Assembly (NCBI GenBank): GCA_018824405.1 | Contig: JAHJGO010000011.1 | Coordinates: forward strand, 419,783-483,782 | DNA length: 64,000 bases | DNA from: Gammaproteobacteria bacterium | Lineage (GTDB): Bacteria; Pseudomonadota; Gammaproteobacteria; Burkholderiales; Sulfuricellaceae | Direction: 5' to 3' | Shown here: piece by piece, positions 25,916 to 37,224 of the stretch | Position numbering within the stretch: position 1 is the stretch's first letter | Layout of the letters: each line of letters begins with the position of its first letter | The notes under the pieces: generated by a model | Database searches by the model: none | The model's input: only the letters and a program-made list of their open reading frames with translations | Told to the model about the DNA's origin: nothing | Position numbers and translations under genes: made by a program

Positions 25916-27070
25916 TTAATCAGCCTGTTTGCGCAGGAAAGCCGGGATGTCGAGGAAATCGACGCCGGAGGCTTTCATGGCTTCGAGCTGGGCGCCGCGT
26001 TCACGGCGACGCATAACGGCGGGTTGATCCAGTGCGGCGTAATCCACTTCCATCATCGGGGCGTTGTCGGTACCGTTGCGAACCACCAGTTGCGGTTTGT
26101 TCTGCTGGCGGGCAATCGCTCCGCCAAGGCCGGTGGCAACCATGGTGACGCGCAGGGTTTCCCCCATGTTTTCGTCGATGACGGTGCCAACGATAACGGT
26201 AGCGTCTTCAGCAGTGAATTCCTTGATGGTTTCCATCACCTCGTAGTATTCCTTCATTTTGAGGGACATGCTGGCGGTGATGTTGACCAGTACGCCGCGT
26301 GCGCCGGCGAGGTCAATGTCTTCCAGCAAGGGGCTGGCAACGGCACGTTCCGCAGCCAGACGGGCGCGGTCCACGCCGGAGGCAGAAGCCGAACCCATCA
26401 TCGCCATGCCGTTTTCCGACATCACGGTTTTGACGTCGGCAAAGTCCACGTTGACCAGGCCGGGGCAGTTGATCACTTCGGCAATCCCGGACACTGCGCC
26501 GTGCAGCACGTCGTTGGCGGCCTTGAATGCATCCTGGAAGCTGACGTCATCGCCCAGCACCTGCATCAGCTTGTCGTTGGGGACCACAATCAGCGAATCA
26601 ACATGCTTTGACAGGGTTTCCATGCCCAGCTGTGCCACCTTGGAACGCTTGCCTTCGAAAGCGAAGGGCTTGGTCACCACGGCCACGGTCAGAATACCCA
26701 GTTCCTTGGCGACTTCAGCGACGATAGGCGCAGCACCGGTGCCGGTGCCACCGCCCATGCCGGCAGTGATAAAGAGCATGTTGGCGCCCTGGATCATTTC
26801 GGCGATGCGGTCGCGGTCTTCTTCTGCAGACGCACGGCCGACTTCCGGGTTGGCGCCGGCACCCAGACCCTTGGTGATGTGCGCGCCCAGTTGAAGCTGG
26901 GTGCGTGCCTGGCTGCGCTTGAGAGCCTGGGCGTCGGTATTGGCGCAGATGAATTCCACCCCCTCCAGACCGCTCACGATCATGTGGTCAACTGCATTGC
27001 CGCCGCAGCCGCCCACGCCGATTACCTTGATAACTGCATCCTGCATTGGTGCTTCCATGATTTCGAACAT
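25916..27070 (-). CDS. ftsZ: Cell-division tubulin homologue FtsZ
   Basis: The 384-residue GTPase that polymerises into the Z ring. It has KVIGVGGCGGNAVDHM at the N terminus, the tubulin signature GGGTGTGAAPIVA, the T7 synergy-loop segment, and the C-terminal conserved peptide ending LDIPAFLRKQAD that binds FtsA and ZipA. A strong AGGAGGAA lies 4 nt before the ATG. It is the last gene of the dcw cluster. Unusually, a palindromic repeat occupies the ftsA-ftsZ gap. Confidence 0.98.
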   Translation of the reverse strand: MFEIMEAPMQDAVIKVIGVGGCGGNAVDHMIVSGLEGVEFICANTDAQALKRSQARTQLQLGAHITKGLGAGANPEVGRASAEEDRDRIAEMIQGANMLFITAGMGGGTGTGAAPIVAEVAKELGILTVAVVTKPFAFEGKRSKVAQLGMETLSKHVDSLIVVPNDKLMQVLGDDVSFQDAFKAANDVLHGAVSGIAEVINCPGLVNVDFADVKTVMSENGMAMMGSASASGVDRARLAAERAVASPLLEDIDLAGARGVLVNITASMSLKMKEYYEVMETIKEFTAEDATVIVGTVIDENMGETLRVTMVATGLGGAIARQQNKPQLVVRNGTDNAPMMEVDYAALDQPAVMRRRERGAQLEAMKASGVDFLDIPAFLRKQAD

Positions 27071-27134
27071 TTTGTTCCTCCTTTTTAATTGCCGTTCTTC
27101 CAGAACTCAAACCAAACTAAAACAATTTTCCTTA

Positions 27135-27208
27135 CCGTCATTGCGAGGAACATCGTGACGAAGCAATCTGAAAAATCCGGGATTGCTTCGCTGCGCTCGC
27201 AATGACGG
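27135..27208. repeat. Dispersed palindromic intergenic repeat, copy 2 (ftsA-ftsZ gap)
   Basis: An imperfect palindrome of 74 bp: CCGTCATTGCGAGGAAC at the left, GACGAAGCAATCT inside, then GATTGCTTCGC and GCTCGCAATGACGGG as the inverted arm. It is the same family as 14785-14875. It starts 6 nt past the ftsA stop and ends about 65 nt before the ftsZ start codon, so the ftsA-ftsZ mRNA should carry a strong hairpin just upstream of the ftsZ ribosome binding site. Confidence 0.85.
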
Positions 27209-27214
27209 GCCTGC

Positions 27215-28453
27215 TTAAAAATTCCCCTGAAACCAGCTCTTCATTTTTTCAAAAATCTGCTGCAACGATGTGGTTCCCATGGCTGCGATCTGATGCCGCT
27301 GGTGCTGCTCCTGTGCGGACATCAATAGACCCAGCCCGGTGGCGAAGCGCGGATTCCGCACCACTTCCGCAAGCCCGCCGGAATAGTTGGGCACGCCCAG
27401 GCGTACCGGCATGTGGAATACTTCTTCGCCCAGCTCCACCATGCCCTGCATGGCAGCACTGCCGCCGGTGATGACGATGCCCGAAGACATCAGGTCCTCG
27501 AAGCCGCTGCGGCGCAGCTCCGCCTGCACCAGCGAATAAAGCTCTTCCACGCGCGGCTCGATGACTTCGGCCAGGGTCTGGCGCGACAACTGGCGCGTTT
27601 CGCGCTCGCCCACTCCAGGCACTTCCACCATCTGGTTGGCATCGGCCAGCTGGCGCAGGGCGCAGCCATGAGTGCGCTTGATGTCTTCCGCTTCCTTGGT
27701 GGGGGTGCGCAGGGCCATGGCGATGTCGTTGGTAATCTGGTCGCCGGCGATGGGGATCACGGCGGTGTGGCGAATCGCGCCATCGGTGAATACGGCGATA
27801 TCGGTGGTGCCGCCGCCGATGTCAATCAGGCACACGCCGAGATCCTTTTCGTCCTCGGACAGCACCGCCATGCTGGATGCCAGCGGTTGCAGGACCAGAT
27901 CGCGCACTTCCAGCCCGCAGCGCTTGATGCACTTGACGATGTTCTGTGCCGCCGACACCGCGCCGGTGACGATGTGTACCTTGACCTCCAGCCGGATGCC
28001 GCTCATGCCCAGCGGTTCGCGCACGTCTTCCTGGCCGTCGATGATGAATTCCTGGGTCAGGATATGGAGGATCTGCTGGTCGGTCGGGATATTCACCGCC
28101 TTGGCGGTTTCGATCACCCGGTCCACGTCCATCTGGGACACTTCCTTGTCCTTGATCGCCACCATGCCGTGCGAATTGAAACTCTTGATGTGACTGCCCG
28201 CGATGCCAGTGTAGACATCGACGATCTTGCAGTCGGCCATCAGCTCGGCTTCTTCAAGTGCGCGCTGGATGGCGTTGACGGTGGATTCGATGTTGACCAC
28301 CACGCCTTTTTTCAGCCCGCGCGAGGGGTGGTGACCGATGCCGATCACCTCCATCCGTCCGTCAGGGCGAATTTCAGCCACCATGGCGACGATCTTCGAT
28401 GTGCCGATATCCAGCCCGACGATGAGTGTTTTCTGTTCCTTGATCCTGCTCAT
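27215..28453 (-). CDS. ftsA: Cell-division actin-like protein FtsA
   Basis: The 412-residue actin-fold ATPase that tethers FtsZ to the membrane. It has the ATPase phosphate-1 motif VGLDIGTSKIVAMV near residue 11, the SHI/1C subdomain, GVCLIDIGGGTTDIAVF, and GIVITGGSAAMQG. The C-terminal helix (EKMKSWFQGNF) is the amphipathic membrane anchor. The ATG at 28453 gives the canonical N terminus; a longer frame enters ftsQ out of phase. Confidence 0.97.
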   Translation of the reverse strand: MSRIKEQKTLIVGLDIGTSKIVAMVAEIRPDGRMEVIGIGHHPSRGLKKGVVVNIESTVNAIQRALEEAELMADCKIVDVYTGIAGSHIKSFNSHGMVAIKDKEVSQMDVDRVIETAKAVNIPTDQQILHILTQEFIIDGQEDVREPLGMSGIRLEVKVHIVTGAVSAAQNIVKCIKRCGLEVRDLVLQPLASSMAVLSEDEKDLGVCLIDIGGGTTDIAVFTDGAIRHTAVIPIAGDQITNDIAMALRTPTKEAEDIKRTHGCALRQLADANQMVEVPGVGERETRQLSRQTLAEVIEPRVEELYSLVQAELRRSGFEDLMSSGIVITGGSAAMQGMVELGEEVFHMPVRLGVPNYSGGLAEVVRNPRFATGLGLLMSAQEQHQRHQIAAMGTTSLQQIFEKMKSWFQGNF

Positions 28454-28463
28454 TGTTATCCCC

Positions 28464-29195
28464 TTACGCCCCAGCCGGTTTGTGTGCTGCGGTGTCACCC
28501 ATACGCACCGCAAAACCATTGGGATAGCGCAGATCCACGTAATCGACCGCCTTCTGCAATTGGGCCAGGCGGCCCAGAGTGCGATCGTAAACCTTGACGA
28601 ATTTTTCCATTCTTTGCTCCACGTGTTCGCGCCCCAGCTCCACCACCAGGCCATCATCCAGCTTGATCTGCCAGGCGCGGCGCGGCGACAGGTTGACTGT
28701 TACCGGGCGACGTCCGGTCTTCGCCAGCTGTTGCCTGAAGAACTCATACTGGCTGGCAACTTCCTGTACGCCATCGGCGGGGCCGCTGAATATCGGCAGT
28801 TGCTGGTCCGAAGCGGCCTGAAACAGTTCGCCCTGGGTGTTGACCAAGGCTGTGTTGTTCCAGCGTGCCAGTACTTCATGCTCTTCCATCGTCACTTCCA
28901 GCTTGTCCGGCCAGCGCCGCCGTACGTTTACATTGCGCACCCAGGGCAGTTTTTCGAAAGTGCGCCGGGTCTTGTTCAGGTCCAGGGTGAAGAAATTACC
29001 CTTCAAGGCACGGGTCACGATGAACTGCACCTGCTCGCGGGTCACATGTTTCAATTCACCATTCACTTTCACCTCCCGCAGCGGAAACAGCGGCAGGTGC
29101 ACTACCAGAAACAGCACCGCATACATCAGCAGAATCGCTGCTACTGCATAGAGCAGGTTGGCCAGCCACAGCATGAGGGCCGGTTTATCCCACAT
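28464..29195 (-). CDS. ftsQ: Cell-division protein FtsQ
   Basis: Bitopic divisome scaffold, 243 residues, with one membrane segment at about residues 10-33, a POTRA domain ([19 protein letters not shown]) and a beta domain ending in [16 protein letters not shown], the region that contacts FtsB/FtsL. It starts inside the end of ddl (11-nt overlap) and lies 10 nt before ftsA, the conserved ddl-ftsQ-ftsA order. Confidence 0.95.
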   Translation of the reverse strand: MWDKPALMLWLANLLYAVAAILLMYAVLFLVVHLPLFPLREVKVNGELKHVTREQVQFIVTRALKGNFFTLDLNKTRRTFEKLPWVRNVNVRRRWPDKLEVTMEEHEVLARWNNTALVNTQGELFQAASDQQLPIFSGPADGVQEVASQYEFFRQQLAKTGRRPVTVNLSPRRAWQIKLDDGLVVELGREHVEQRMEKFVKVYDRTLGRLAQLQKAVDYVDLRYPNGFAVRMGDTAAHKPAGA

Positions 29196-30108
29196 GGGAC
29201 AACTCCAGCACCTTCACTACCAGTTGCTCGAAGGAAATGCCCGCCTGCCTTGCTGCCATCGGCACCAGGCTATGGTCGGTCATGCCCGGCGAAGTGTTGG
29301 CTTCGAGCAGATAAGTCTTGCCCGCTTCATCCATGAGGAAGTCCACCCGTCCCCAACCGGCGCCGCCAAGCACCGCGAATCCCTGCTGTGCCAGGCGCTG
29401 CATTTCCTCTTCCTGTGCTGCCGGCAGCCCGCAGGGGCAGAGATAGCGCGTGTCGTCGCGGAAATACTTGGCTTCATAGTCGTAGAATTCAGTGGCCGGT
29501 TCGATCTTGATCACCGGCAGGGCCACGCCGCCCAGCATGGCTGCGGTGTATTCGCCGCCGCCGAGGAACTGCTCGGCAATCACCAGCGGGTCGTACTTCG
29601 CAGCCAGTTCATAGGCTTCGCGCAACTCGGAAGCATGCTTGACCTTGCTGATGCCTACGCTGGAGCCTTCATTGGCCGGCTTGACGAACAGCGGCAGGCC
29701 GAGCTGCCTGGCCACCGCGTCGAAATCCGTGTCCGCTGTCAGCAGTTCGAAGGCCGGAATCGGAAGCCCGGCAGCGCGCCACACCAGCTTGGTGCGCCAC
29801 TTGTCCATGGCTAGTGCGGAGGCCAGCACGCCGCTACCGGTATAGGGGATGCCCATCAGCTCCAGCGCGCCCTGTACCGTGCCGTCTTCGCCATAGCGTC
29901 CGTGCAGGGCGATGAAGACGCGGGCAAATCCGCCGCTTTTCAGTTCATGCAGATCGCGTTCGGCCGGGTCAAAGGCGTGTGCATCCACGCCGCTGGCGCG
30001 CAGCGCCTTGAGAACCGCCGCGCCGCTCTTGAGCGATACGTCGCGCTCGGCGGACTTGCCGCCGAACAGCACTGCCACTTTTCCGAATCCCATTGCTACC
30101 CCGCTCAT
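29185..30108 (-). CDS. ddl: D-alanine--D-alanine ligase
   Basis: ATP-grasp enzyme that makes the D-Ala-D-Ala dipeptide for peptidoglycan. The 307 residues show [52 protein letters not shown] and the C-terminal [16 protein letters not shown]. The length matches DdlB. The ATG at 30108 overlaps the murB stop (ATGA); an ATG at 30093 gives a slightly shorter alternative. Confidence 0.95.
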   Translation of the reverse strand: MSGVAMGFGKVAVLFGGKSAERDVSLKSGAAVLKALRASGVDAHAFDPAERDLHELKSGGFARVFIALHGRYGEDGTVQGALELMGIPYTGSGVLASALAMDKWRTKLVWRAAGLPIPAFELLTADTDFDAVARQLGLPLFVKPANEGSSVGISKVKHASELREAYELAAKYDPLVIAEQFLGGGEYTAAMLGGVALPVIKIEPATEFYDYEAKYFRDDTRYLCPCGLPAAQEEEMQRLAQQGFAVLGGAGWGRVDFLMDEAGKTYLLEANTSPGMTDHSLVPMAARQAGISFEQLVVKVLELSHVG

Positions 30109-31064
30109 CCCCTGTCTCCGATGATCTTCACTTCGCGCACCAGCTCTACACCGTTCAATTCCTTAACTTTTGCCTGCACTTCAGCGATCAGTTTTTCGAT
30201 GTCTGCTGCCTTCGCATTGCCCAGGTTCACAATGAAGTTGGCATGCTTTTCCGAAACCTGCGCGCCGCCGATGGTGAGACCTTTCAAGCCGCTGGCCTCG
30301 ATCAGGCGTGCCGCGTAATCGCCCGGCGGGTTGCGGAATACCGATCCGGCATTGGGCAGGGTCAGGGGCTGGGTGGCCATGCGCTTCGCCAGCCATTCTT
30401 TTGCTTTCAGCTTTGCAGCCTTGCCATTTCCCGGAACGAAGCGGAACCAGGCGGCAACAAACCACTCCTCTGGGTGATGGGGCGCGCCAGCGCCGTTTTT
30501 CATTCCCCATTCCCCATTACTCATTACCCTCAAAGCCACATGCCGATAGCCAATCTCGTAATCCTGTGGCAGGCGCTCGCGCAACGCGCCGTGCTCGTCG
30601 ATGGTGTGCACCCGCTCCACGCATTGCCAGGTTTCGCTGCCGTAACAGCCTGCATTCATGGCCAGGGCGCCGCCGACCGTGCCGGGGATGCCGGAAAGGA
30701 ATTCCGCGCCTTCCAGATTCTTCTGCGCTGCGAAGCTGGCCACTTTGGGGCTGCTGACACCAGCTTCGGCATACACCAGGCCCTCATCCGTCACGCGGAT
30801 GTGATTCAGGGCGCCGTGCAGCAGAATGACCGTGCCGCGCAGGCCGCCGTCGCGCACCAGCAGGTTGCTGCCAAGGCCGACGAAATACACCGGGCCTTCG
30901 CAGGTGGCGAGAAAGTTCGCCAGATCCTGCAGATCCGCCGGGGTGTAGCAGCGCTCAGCCCTGCCGCCCGCGCGCCAGCTTACGTGGGCCGACATCGGCT
31001 CATCGAGCTGCAGCTTGCCGCGCAATCCGGCAGGGGCGAAGTTCTTGGGTTCGGTCATGTTCAT
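30105..31064 (-). CDS. murB: UDP-N-acetylenolpyruvoylglucosamine reductase
   Basis: FAD enzyme that reduces UDP-GlcNAc-enolpyruvate to UDP-MurNAc. The 319 residues include the FAD-binding [38 protein letters not shown], and the catalytic Ser in [25 protein letters not shown]. Oddity: residues about 180-199 ([10 protein letters not shown] onward) form an insertion between YRHVALRV and [11 protein letters not shown] where MurB normally has a tight turn. Its first half is encoded by four tandem heptamers (30501-30528), so it appears to be an in-frame repeat expansion in a surface loop. Confidence 0.95.
   Translation of the reverse strand: MNMTEPKNFAPAGLRGKLQLDEPMSAHVSWRAGGRAERCYTPADLQDLANFLATCEGPVYFVGLGSNLLVRDGGLRGTVILLHGALNHIRVTDEGLVYAEAGVSSPKVASFAAQKNLEGAEFLSGIPGTVGGALAMNAGCYGSETWQCVERVHTIDEHGALRERLPQDYEIGYRHVALRVMSNGEWGMKNGAGAPHHPEEWFVAAWFRFVPGNGKAAKLKAKEWLAKRMATQPLTLPNAGSVFRNPPGDYAARLIEASGLKGLTIGGAQVSEKHANFIVNLGNAKAADIEKLIAEVQAKVKELNGVELVREVKIIGDRG
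30501..30528. repeat. Tandem heptamer repeat inside murB
   Basis: Four consecutive heptamers, CATTCCC, CATTCCC, CATTACT and CATTACC, occupy 30501-30528 within the murB coding strand, read in reverse as part of a loop insertion. The style resembles short tandemly repeated repetitive heptamers known from cyanobacterial genomes. A second heptamer tract of different sequence lies in the mraY-murF gap. Confidence 0.75.
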
Positions 31065-31072
31065 GGCTGCCG

Positions 31073-32479
31073 TTATTTCTGTTCCGCAAGTGTGTGAGTT
31101 GCCAGATTGTGAGCGACCTGTCCGATGGAGCCTGCACCCATTACCAGCACGACGTCGCCGTCCTGGACCATGGCCTGAACGGCTTCCGGAAACTCGCTGA
31201 CGTTTTCCACGAAAATGGGTTCCACTTTTCCCGCTACACGCACTGCCCGCGCCAATGCGCGCCCGTCTGCCGCCACAATGGGCGATTCACCGGCGGGGTA
31301 AACCTCGGTCAGGAGCAGGGCATCCACGCTGGACAGCACCTTGACGAAATCTTCGAACAGATCGCGGGTACGGGTGTAGCGGTGCGGCTGGAATGCCAGC
31401 ACCAGCCGTCGATCTGGGAAGGCGCCGCGAGCGGCCTCTACGGTGGCGGCCATTTCTACTGGGTGATGGCCGTAGTCGTCGACAAGTGTGAAATTTCCTC
31501 CGGCCGGGAGGCTCACTTCGCCATAGCGCTCGAAGCGCCGGCCGACGCCCTTGAACTCGGCCAGCGCCTTGACGATGGCGGCATCTGACGCGCCCACTTC
31601 GCTGGCCACTGCGATGGCTGCCAGCGCGTTGAGCACGTAATGCATACCGGGCAGATTGAGGGTGATGTCGAGCTTAGATGTCTTGCCGTTGACGCGCACC
31701 ACGGTGAACTTCATCTGCCCATGGCTGGCTTTTACCTTGGTGGCCCGCACCTTGGCGTCCTCGGACAGGCCGTAGGTCCATACCGGCTTGGTAATGCGCG
31801 GCATGATCTCGCGCACCACCGGATCATCTACGCACACCACGGCCATGCCATAGAAAGGCAGGTGCTGGGTGAAATCCACGAACGCCTGTTTGAGGCGATT
31901 GAAGTCGTGGCCGTAGGTTTCCATGTGATCCTGGTCGATGTTGGTAATCACCGCCAGAATGGGATTGAGCATCAGGAAGGAAGCGTCGGATTCGTCTGCC
32001 TCGGCGACCAGAAAATCGCCCGTACCCAGTCGTGCATTGGTGCCTGCGGCTTCCAGCCGGCCGCCGATGACGAAGGTCGGGTCCATGCCTGCTTCGGCCA
32101 GAATGCTGGCGATGAGGCTGGTGGTGGTGGTCTTGCCGTGGGTGCCGGCAACGGCGATGCCCTGTTTGAAGCGCATCAGCTCTGCCAGCATCATGGCGCG
32201 CGGTACGACGGGAATGTTGCGCTCGCGTGCTGCGACTACTTCTGGATTGTCTTCCTTGACTGCGGTGGAGGTTACCACGACGTCCGCGTTGGAGACATTG
32301 CTTGCGTCATGGCCTTTGAAAACCTTGGCGCCAAACTTAGCCAGACGCTGGGTGGTGGCGTTGGCTGAGAGGTCGGAGCCGCTGATTTTGAAACCCTGGT
32401 TCAGCAAGACTTCCGCGATGCCGCTCATGCCGGAGCCGCCGATTCCCACGAAGTGAATATTTTTTACCTTATGCCGCAT
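31073..32479 (-). CDS. murC: UDP-N-acetylmuramate--L-alanine ligase
   Basis: First Mur ligase, adding L-Ala to UDP-MurNAc. The 468 residues start [25 protein letters not shown] and contain the ATP loop GTHGKTTTT near residue 115, [10 protein letters not shown], and [14 protein letters not shown] in the C-terminal domain. The ATG at 32479 overlaps the murG stop by 11 nt. A long upstream extension of the frame is antisense-like sequence within murG and is discarded. Confidence 0.97.
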   Translation of the reverse strand: MRHKVKNIHFVGIGGSGMSGIAEVLLNQGFKISGSDLSANATTQRLAKFGAKVFKGHDASNVSNADVVVTSTAVKEDNPEVVAARERNIPVVPRAMMLAELMRFKQGIAVAGTHGKTTTTSLIASILAEAGMDPTFVIGGRLEAAGTNARLGTGDFLVAEADESDASFLMLNPILAVITNIDQDHMETYGHDFNRLKQAFVDFTQHLPFYGMAVVCVDDPVVREIMPRITKPVWTYGLSEDAKVRATKVKASHGQMKFTVVRVNGKTSKLDITLNLPGMHYVLNALAAIAVASEVGASDAAIVKALAEFKGVGRRFERYGEVSLPAGGNFTLVDDYGHHPVEMAATVEAARGAFPDRRLVLAFQPHRYTRTRDLFEDFVKVLSSVDALLLTEVYPAGESPIVAADGRALARAVRVAGKVEPIFVENVSEFPEAVQAMVQDGDVVLVMGAGSIGQVAHNLATHTLAEQK

Positions 32480-33572
32480 GAGCCAGCTCCTTGCATATTG
32501 TTGCCACGTGCTGCGTTGCATCGGGCTTTGCCAGCGCGCGTGCGGCCCGGGCCATGTCCAGCAGCTTTTCGCGCGTGATCTCCTGCAGCAGAGCGGCAAG
32601 TTTTTCTGCCGTCAGCTCGTTCTGCTGGATCAGCAGTGCTGCGCCGCTGTCGCTCAGGAAGTGGGCATTGGCGGTCTGGTGATCGTCGACCGCATGAGGA
32701 AATGGCACCAGTATGCTGGCTGCGCCTGCTGCGGCGAGTTCCGCCACGGTCAGGGCGCCGGAGCGGCAGATTACGATATCGGCCCAGCCATACTGCTCGG
32801 CCATGTTGTCGATGAAGGGACGGCAGTCTGCTTCGATGCCGGTGGACAGATAATTGGCCCGCAGCGCATCAATGTGTCGGGCGCCAGACTGGTGAACGAC
32901 CAGCGGGCGCTGAGCGGCGGGAATCATGGCCATGGCCTGTGGGACTACCTCATTCAGCGCTGCAGCGCCCAGGCTGCCGCCTAGCACCAGCAACTGCAAC
33001 CTGCCTTCCCGACCGGCAAGGCGTTTGTCCGGTTCGCTTACGGCGGCAATGTCGGCCCGTACCGGGTTGCCGCAGCATTCTGTTTTGGCCTTGCCGCAGG
33101 GAATGGGTTTATCCTTTTTATTCTGGAACGCGCCGGGGAAGGCAACCAGCACCTTGTCTGCGAGGCAGGCCAGTACGCGATTGGTGAGGCCGGCAATGGA
33201 GTTCTGTTCATGCACCACCAGTGGTTTTGCCAACAAGGTGGCCATCATGCCGCCAGGAAAAGCCGGATAACCGCCCATGCCCAGCACCACATCGGGGCGG
33301 TGCGTCAGAATGGCCCTGAGGCTCTGGTAGAAGGCGCGCAAGAGTTGCAGTGGCAGCAGCACGGGGCGCAGCAAGCCCTTGCCGCGCAGGCCGGAAAAGT
33401 TGATCCAGGCCATTTCGTAACCGTGCTTGGGCACCAGCGTGGCTTCCATGCCATTGCGGGTGCCGAGCCATATCACTTTCCAGCCTTCATCCCGCAGGCA
33501 GTTGGCGACAGCGAGTGCCGGCATCACGTGTCCGCCAGTGCCGCCAGCCATGATCATGAGGGTTCGGCTCAT
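32469..33572 (-). CDS. murG: UDP-GlcNAc:lipid I GlcNAc transferase (lipid II synthesis)
   Basis: Peripheral membrane GT-B glycosyltransferase that converts lipid I to lipid II. The 367 residues begin with [18 protein letters not shown], then [14 protein letters not shown] and [14 protein letters not shown], and in the C-terminal domain [33 protein letters not shown] binds UDP-GlcNAc. The ATG at 33572 overlaps the ftsW stop by 4 nt. A 135-codon upstream extension lies inside ftsW and is not coding. Confidence 0.97.
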   Translation of the reverse strand: MSRTLMIMAGGTGGHVMPALAVANCLRDEGWKVIWLGTRNGMEATLVPKHGYEMAWINFSGLRGKGLLRPVLLPLQLLRAFYQSLRAILTHRPDVVLGMGGYPAFPGGMMATLLAKPLVVHEQNSIAGLTNRVLACLADKVLVAFPGAFQNKKDKPIPCGKAKTECCGNPVRADIAAVSEPDKRLAGREGRLQLLVLGGSLGAAALNEVVPQAMAMIPAAQRPLVVHQSGARHIDALRANYLSTGIEADCRPFIDNMAEQYGWADIVICRSGALTVAELAAAGAASILVPFPHAVDDHQTANAHFLSDSGAALLIQQNELTAEKLAALLQEITREKLLDMARAARALAKPDATQHVATICKELAHAA

Positions 33573-34723
33573 ACCGCGTACCCCTTGAGCAGTTGTCTGT
33601 TCTCGTAGTCCACTCGCAGCAGTACGGCGAGTGCCACGCAGTTGGCGACGATGCCGCTGCCGCCGAAGGATAGCAGCGGCAGGGTCAGACCCTTGGTGGG
33701 CAAAAGACCCATGTTGACGCCGATGTTGATAATGGATTGCACGGCCAGCCAGGTGCCGATTCCCTGGGCGACTAGCGCCGAGAAGTGGCGCTCCTGTTTT
33801 TCTGCGGCACGACCAATCAGGAAAGCCCGGATCGTGATCCAGGCAAAACCCAGTATCACCGCCGCAACGCCGACGAAACCAAGCTCCTCCGCAATGACTG
33901 CAAGGAGAAAATCGGTATGTGCTTCTGGCAGATACAGCAATTTTTCGACACTGCCGCCCAGCCCAACACCCAGCCATTCGCCGCGGCCGAAGGCGATCAG
34001 CGCATGCGAAAGCTGATAGCCCTTGCCATAGGGGTCGGCCCAGGGATCCATGAAGCCGACGATGCGCTGCATGCGGTAGGGCGAGGTCCAGATCAGCAAC
34101 AGGAAACCGATCAGCAACAGTACGATCAGGCCTGCAAACAGGCGCCAGTTGAGTCCGCCCAGGAACAGGATGCCCATGGCAATGGAGATGATCACCGCGA
34201 AGGCGCCGAAGTCCGGTTCGCGCAGCAGCAGTCCGCCGATCAGCAGCATGACCAGGAACATGGGCATGAAGCCCTTGGTGAAGTTGTCCATCAGGGCGGC
34301 CTTGCGCACCGTGTAGTCGGCGGCATACATCACCACGATCAGTTTCATGAATTCCGACGGCTGTAAATTGGCTACACCCAGGGAGAGCCAGCGCTGGCTA
34401 CCGTTCACCTCGCGTCCGATGCCGGGTATCAGCACCAGGACCAGCAGCGTTATTCCTGCCAGGAATAGCCAGGGTGACATTTTCTGCCAGCCGCGCAGCG
34501 GTATCTGAAAGGCGATGGCAGCGAAGATCAGGCCGGCCGCCAGATAGACGCTCTGGCGCAGCAGGAAATAGTTTTCATTGAAACCGGTCATGCGGCTTGC
34601 GCCCGCACTGGCGATGGAGGCTGAGTACACCATGATCAGGCCGAAGGCGAGCAGCAGCAGCACCGACCACAGCAAGGGCTGGTCGTATTCTGCTCGGGCA
34701 TGCTGTGCGGCCGGGTAATACAT
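33569..34723 (-). CDS. ftsW: Septal peptidoglycan polymerase FtsW
   Basis: SEDS-family glycosyltransferase of the divisome, working with FtsI. The 384 residues have about ten membrane segments, [25 protein letters not shown]-like loop [11 protein letters not shown], the catalytic region [18 protein letters not shown], and the C-terminal [15 protein letters not shown]. The ATG at 34723 overlaps the murD stop by one base (TGATG). Longer frames run antisense-like through murD. Confidence 0.96.
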   Translation of the reverse strand: MYYPAAQHARAEYDQPLLWSVLLLLAFGLIMVYSASIASAGASRMTGFNENYFLLRQSVYLAAGLIFAAIAFQIPLRGWQKMSPWLFLAGITLLVLVLIPGIGREVNGSQRWLSLGVANLQPSEFMKLIVVMYAADYTVRKAALMDNFTKGFMPMFLVMLLIGGLLLREPDFGAFAVIISIAMGILFLGGLNWRLFAGLIVLLLIGFLLLIWTSPYRMQRIVGFMDPWADPYGKGYQLSHALIAFGRGEWLGVGLGGSVEKLLYLPEAHTDFLLAVIAEELGFVGVAAVILGFAWITIRAFLIGRAAEKQERHFSALVAQGIGTWLAVQSIINIGVNMGLLPTKGLTLPLLSFGGSGIVANCVALAVLLRVDYENRQLLKGYAV

Positions 34724-36114
34724 CAGTGTTGGTGCTCCATATCCAGTTGCTGCACTGCGCTGATGAAGGTTTCGGCACGATGCACATAGTTGCGGAACAT
34801 GTCGAAGCTGGCGCAGGCAGGGGAGAGCAGCACAGCGTCTCCAGCTTGCGCCTGCTGGCGGCTGAACTGCACCGCTTCTTCCATGCTGCCGGCGCGTAAC
34901 AGGGGGACGCCACAATTCTTCAGTACGGCGCCGATCCTGGCGCCGTCGCGGCCGATCAGCACCACCGCGCGGGCATGCTGCGCCACTGCCGGGGCGAGCG
35001 GGCTGAAATCCTGTCCCTTGCCATCGCCGCCGGCGATCAGCACCACCTTGCACGGCATGCCGATCAGCGCCGCCACGGTCGCGCCGACGTTGGTGCCCTT
35101 GGAATCATCGTAGAAAGTGATGCCGTCGATTTCGGCCACTTTTTCCACTCGATGCGGCAGGCCCTTGAAGTGGCGTAGCGCATCGAACAGGGGGGCGAGC
35201 GGGAGTTGAATGGCGCGGCACAGGGCCAATGCTGCCAGTGCATTGGCAGCATTGTGCAGGCCTGCCAGCGGCAGTTGGCTGATGGGCAGCAAGTGCTTGG
35301 TGCCTTGAGCCAGCCACTGCTGGCCGTCCTGCTTCAGGATGCCCCAGTCGTGCTCACCGGTTGGTGCATCGAGACCGATTGTCTCGACTTGTCGTCCCGG
35401 CAGGGCCATGGCCATAGTGCGTGCATCTGCGCGATTCAGTATTTGAACGCCAGAGCCATGAAAGATGCGGTTTTTCGCGGCGCTGTAGTGCTCCATGCCG
35501 GCGTAGCGGTCGAGGTGGTCCTCGCTGATGTTGAGCAGGACGGCGGCCGAAGCATCGAGGCTGGAGGTGGTTTCCAGCTGGAAGCTGGACAGTTCCAGTA
35601 CGAATACATCGGGCATGCCGTTCTGTTCCGCTTCCATCAGCGCATCCAGAACCGGCAGGCCGATATTGCCGGCCACCGTGGTCTTGAGACCGGCCGTGCG
35701 GCACATGGCGCCAGCCATTTCAGTGACCGTGCTCTTGCCGTTGGAGCCGGTGATGGCCAATACTTTGGCCGCTGATCCGAGCGCGATGGCAAACAGTTCG
35801 ACGTCGCCTGCCACCGGCACGCCGCGCGCCACGGCTGCGGCCACATGCGGGTCGGCCAGGGGCACGCCGGGGCTGATCGCAATCATGTCGATAGCGCTGA
35901 AAATCTGGTCCTGGAACGGCCCGGTGTGCAATTGAATTGCAGGAAACTCGGCGTGGAAACGGGTGGCATGAGGCGGCGCTTCGCGGCTGTCGGCTACGGT
36001 CACGCTGGCTCCGTGACGCAGCAGAAAACGTACCAGGGACAGGCCGGTGTCGCCCAGTCCCAGTACTAGTACTTTTCTGTTGGTCAGTTGCAGCATTTCC
36101 TCTTGTTCTCCCAT
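34723..36114 (-). CDS. murD: UDP-N-acetylmuramoyl-L-alanine--D-glutamate ligase
   Basis: Second Mur ligase, adding D-Glu. The 463 residues show [21 protein letters not shown], the ATP loop [21 protein letters not shown], and [25 protein letters not shown] with the Mur-ligase Lys and Asn. The ATG at 36114 lies 7 nt after the mraY stop. An in-frame ATG at 36096, next to GAGGAA, is a possible shorter start that would begin MLQLTN. Confidence 0.96.
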   Translation of the reverse strand: MGEQEEMLQLTNRKVLVLGLGDTGLSLVRFLLRHGASVTVADSREAPPHATRFHAEFPAIQLHTGPFQDQIFSAIDMIAISPGVPLADPHVAAAVARGVPVAGDVELFAIALGSAAKVLAITGSNGKSTVTEMAGAMCRTAGLKTTVAGNIGLPVLDALMEAEQNGMPDVFVLELSSFQLETTSSLDASAAVLLNISEDHLDRYAGMEHYSAAKNRIFHGSGVQILNRADARTMAMALPGRQVETIGLDAPTGEHDWGILKQDGQQWLAQGTKHLLPISQLPLAGLHNAANALAALALCRAIQLPLAPLFDALRHFKGLPHRVEKVAEIDGITFYDDSKGTNVGATVAALIGMPCKVVLIAGGDGKGQDFSPLAPAVAQHARAVVLIGRDGARIGAVLKNCGVPLLRAGSMEEAVQFSRQQAQAGDAVLLSPACASFDMFRNYVHRAETFISAVQQLDMEHQH

Positions 36115-36120
36115 CGTTTA

Positions 36121-37206
36121 TTAGCGCAATTTCAAGGTTGAAAGGCCGACCAGGACCAGCATCATGGTGATGATCCAGAAGCGGACTACCACCTGCGTTT
36201 CTTTCCAGCCTTTCAGCTCATAGTGGTGGTGTAGCGGAGCCATGCGGAAAACGCGCTTGCCCGTGAGCTTGAAAGAGGCTACCTGGATCATCACCGACAG
36301 GGTTTCCACCACGAATACCCCGCCCATGATGAAAAATACGATTTCCTGGCGCACGATCACTGCCACCACGCCGAGCGCGGCGCCCAGCGACAGTGCACCG
36401 ACGTCGCCCATGAAAACTTCGGCCGGGTAGGCGTTGAACCACAGGAAGCCCAGTCCCGCTCCCGCCAGTGCTGCGCAAAAGATGATCAGTTCGCCCGAGC
36501 CGGGGATGTGCGGCACGCCCAGATAGCGGGCAAAATAGAAGTGGCCGGCGACATAGGCGAAAATGCCCAGCGCGCCGCCTACCATGACCGTGGGCAGAAT
36601 GGCCAGACCATCCAGACCGTCGGTGAGATTGACGGCGTTGCTGCCGCCAACGATCACGAAGTAGGTCAGCACCATGAAGCCCACCGCGCCTAACGGGATG
36701 GAAACGGATTTGAAAAACGGCACGATCATTTCGGTCTGCACCGGCAGATTGGCACTGTAGGCAAGATAGGCGGCGACGCTGATGGCGATCAGCGACTGCC
36801 AGAACATCTTGGCTTTGGCCGAGAGCCCCTTGGGGTTGCGGTGTACTACCTTGCGGTAGTCATCGACCCAGCCAATCGCACCGAAGCCCAGTGTGGTGAG
36901 CAGGGCCACCCACACATAATGATTCCTCAGGTCGGCCCAGAGCAGCGTGGAGATGCTGATGGAAACCAGAATCAGCGCGCCGCCCATGGTGGGGGTTCCG
37001 CTTTTGACCAGATGGGTTTGCGGGCCGTCAGTGCGCACGGCCTGGCCGATTTTATAGGCCGTCAGTTTGCGGATCATGGCCGGCCCGACCATGAAGGAAA
37101 TCAGCAGCGAAGTCAGAATCGCCAGCACCGCGCGCAGGGTGATGTAATTGAATACGTTGAAAGCGCGGATGTCTTCAGCCAGCCACTGGGCGAGAGCTAG
37201 TAGCAT
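36121..37206 (-). CDS. mraY: Phospho-MurNAc-pentapeptide transferase (lipid I synthesis)
   Basis: Ten-segment membrane enzyme that attaches phospho-MurNAc-pentapeptide to undecaprenyl phosphate. The 361 residues include [13 protein letters not shown] (the family signature), [12 protein letters not shown] with the catalytic Asp pair, [13 protein letters not shown], and [20 protein letters not shown] stands 5 nt before the ATG. The upstream gap to murF carries heptamer repeats. Confidence 0.97.
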   Translation of the reverse strand: MLLALAQWLAEDIRAFNVFNYITLRAVLAILTSLLISFMVGPAMIRKLTAYKIGQAVRTDGPQTHLVKSGTPTMGGALILVSISISTLLWADLRNHYVWVALLTTLGFGAIGWVDDYRKVVHRNPKGLSAKAKMFWQSLIAISVAAYLAYSANLPVQTEMIVPFFKSVSIPLGAVGFMVLTYFVIVGGSNAVNLTDGLDGLAILPTVMVGGALGIFAYVAGHFYFARYLGVPHIPGSGELIIFCAALAGAGLGFLWFNAYPAEVFMGDVGALSLGAALGVVAVIVRQEIVFFIMGGVFVVETLSVMIQVASFKLTGKRVFRMAPLHHHYELKGWKETQVVVRFWIITMMLVLVGLSTLKLR

Positions 37207-37224
37207 TTTGCCTCCTCCGGAAGC

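Noticed and set aside
27413-28597. A 394-codon plus-strand frame opposite ftsA
   Set aside because: Antisense of a clearly real ftsA in a high-GC region; composition rich in His, Gln and Ala from mirrored codons, no ribosome binding site, no domain.
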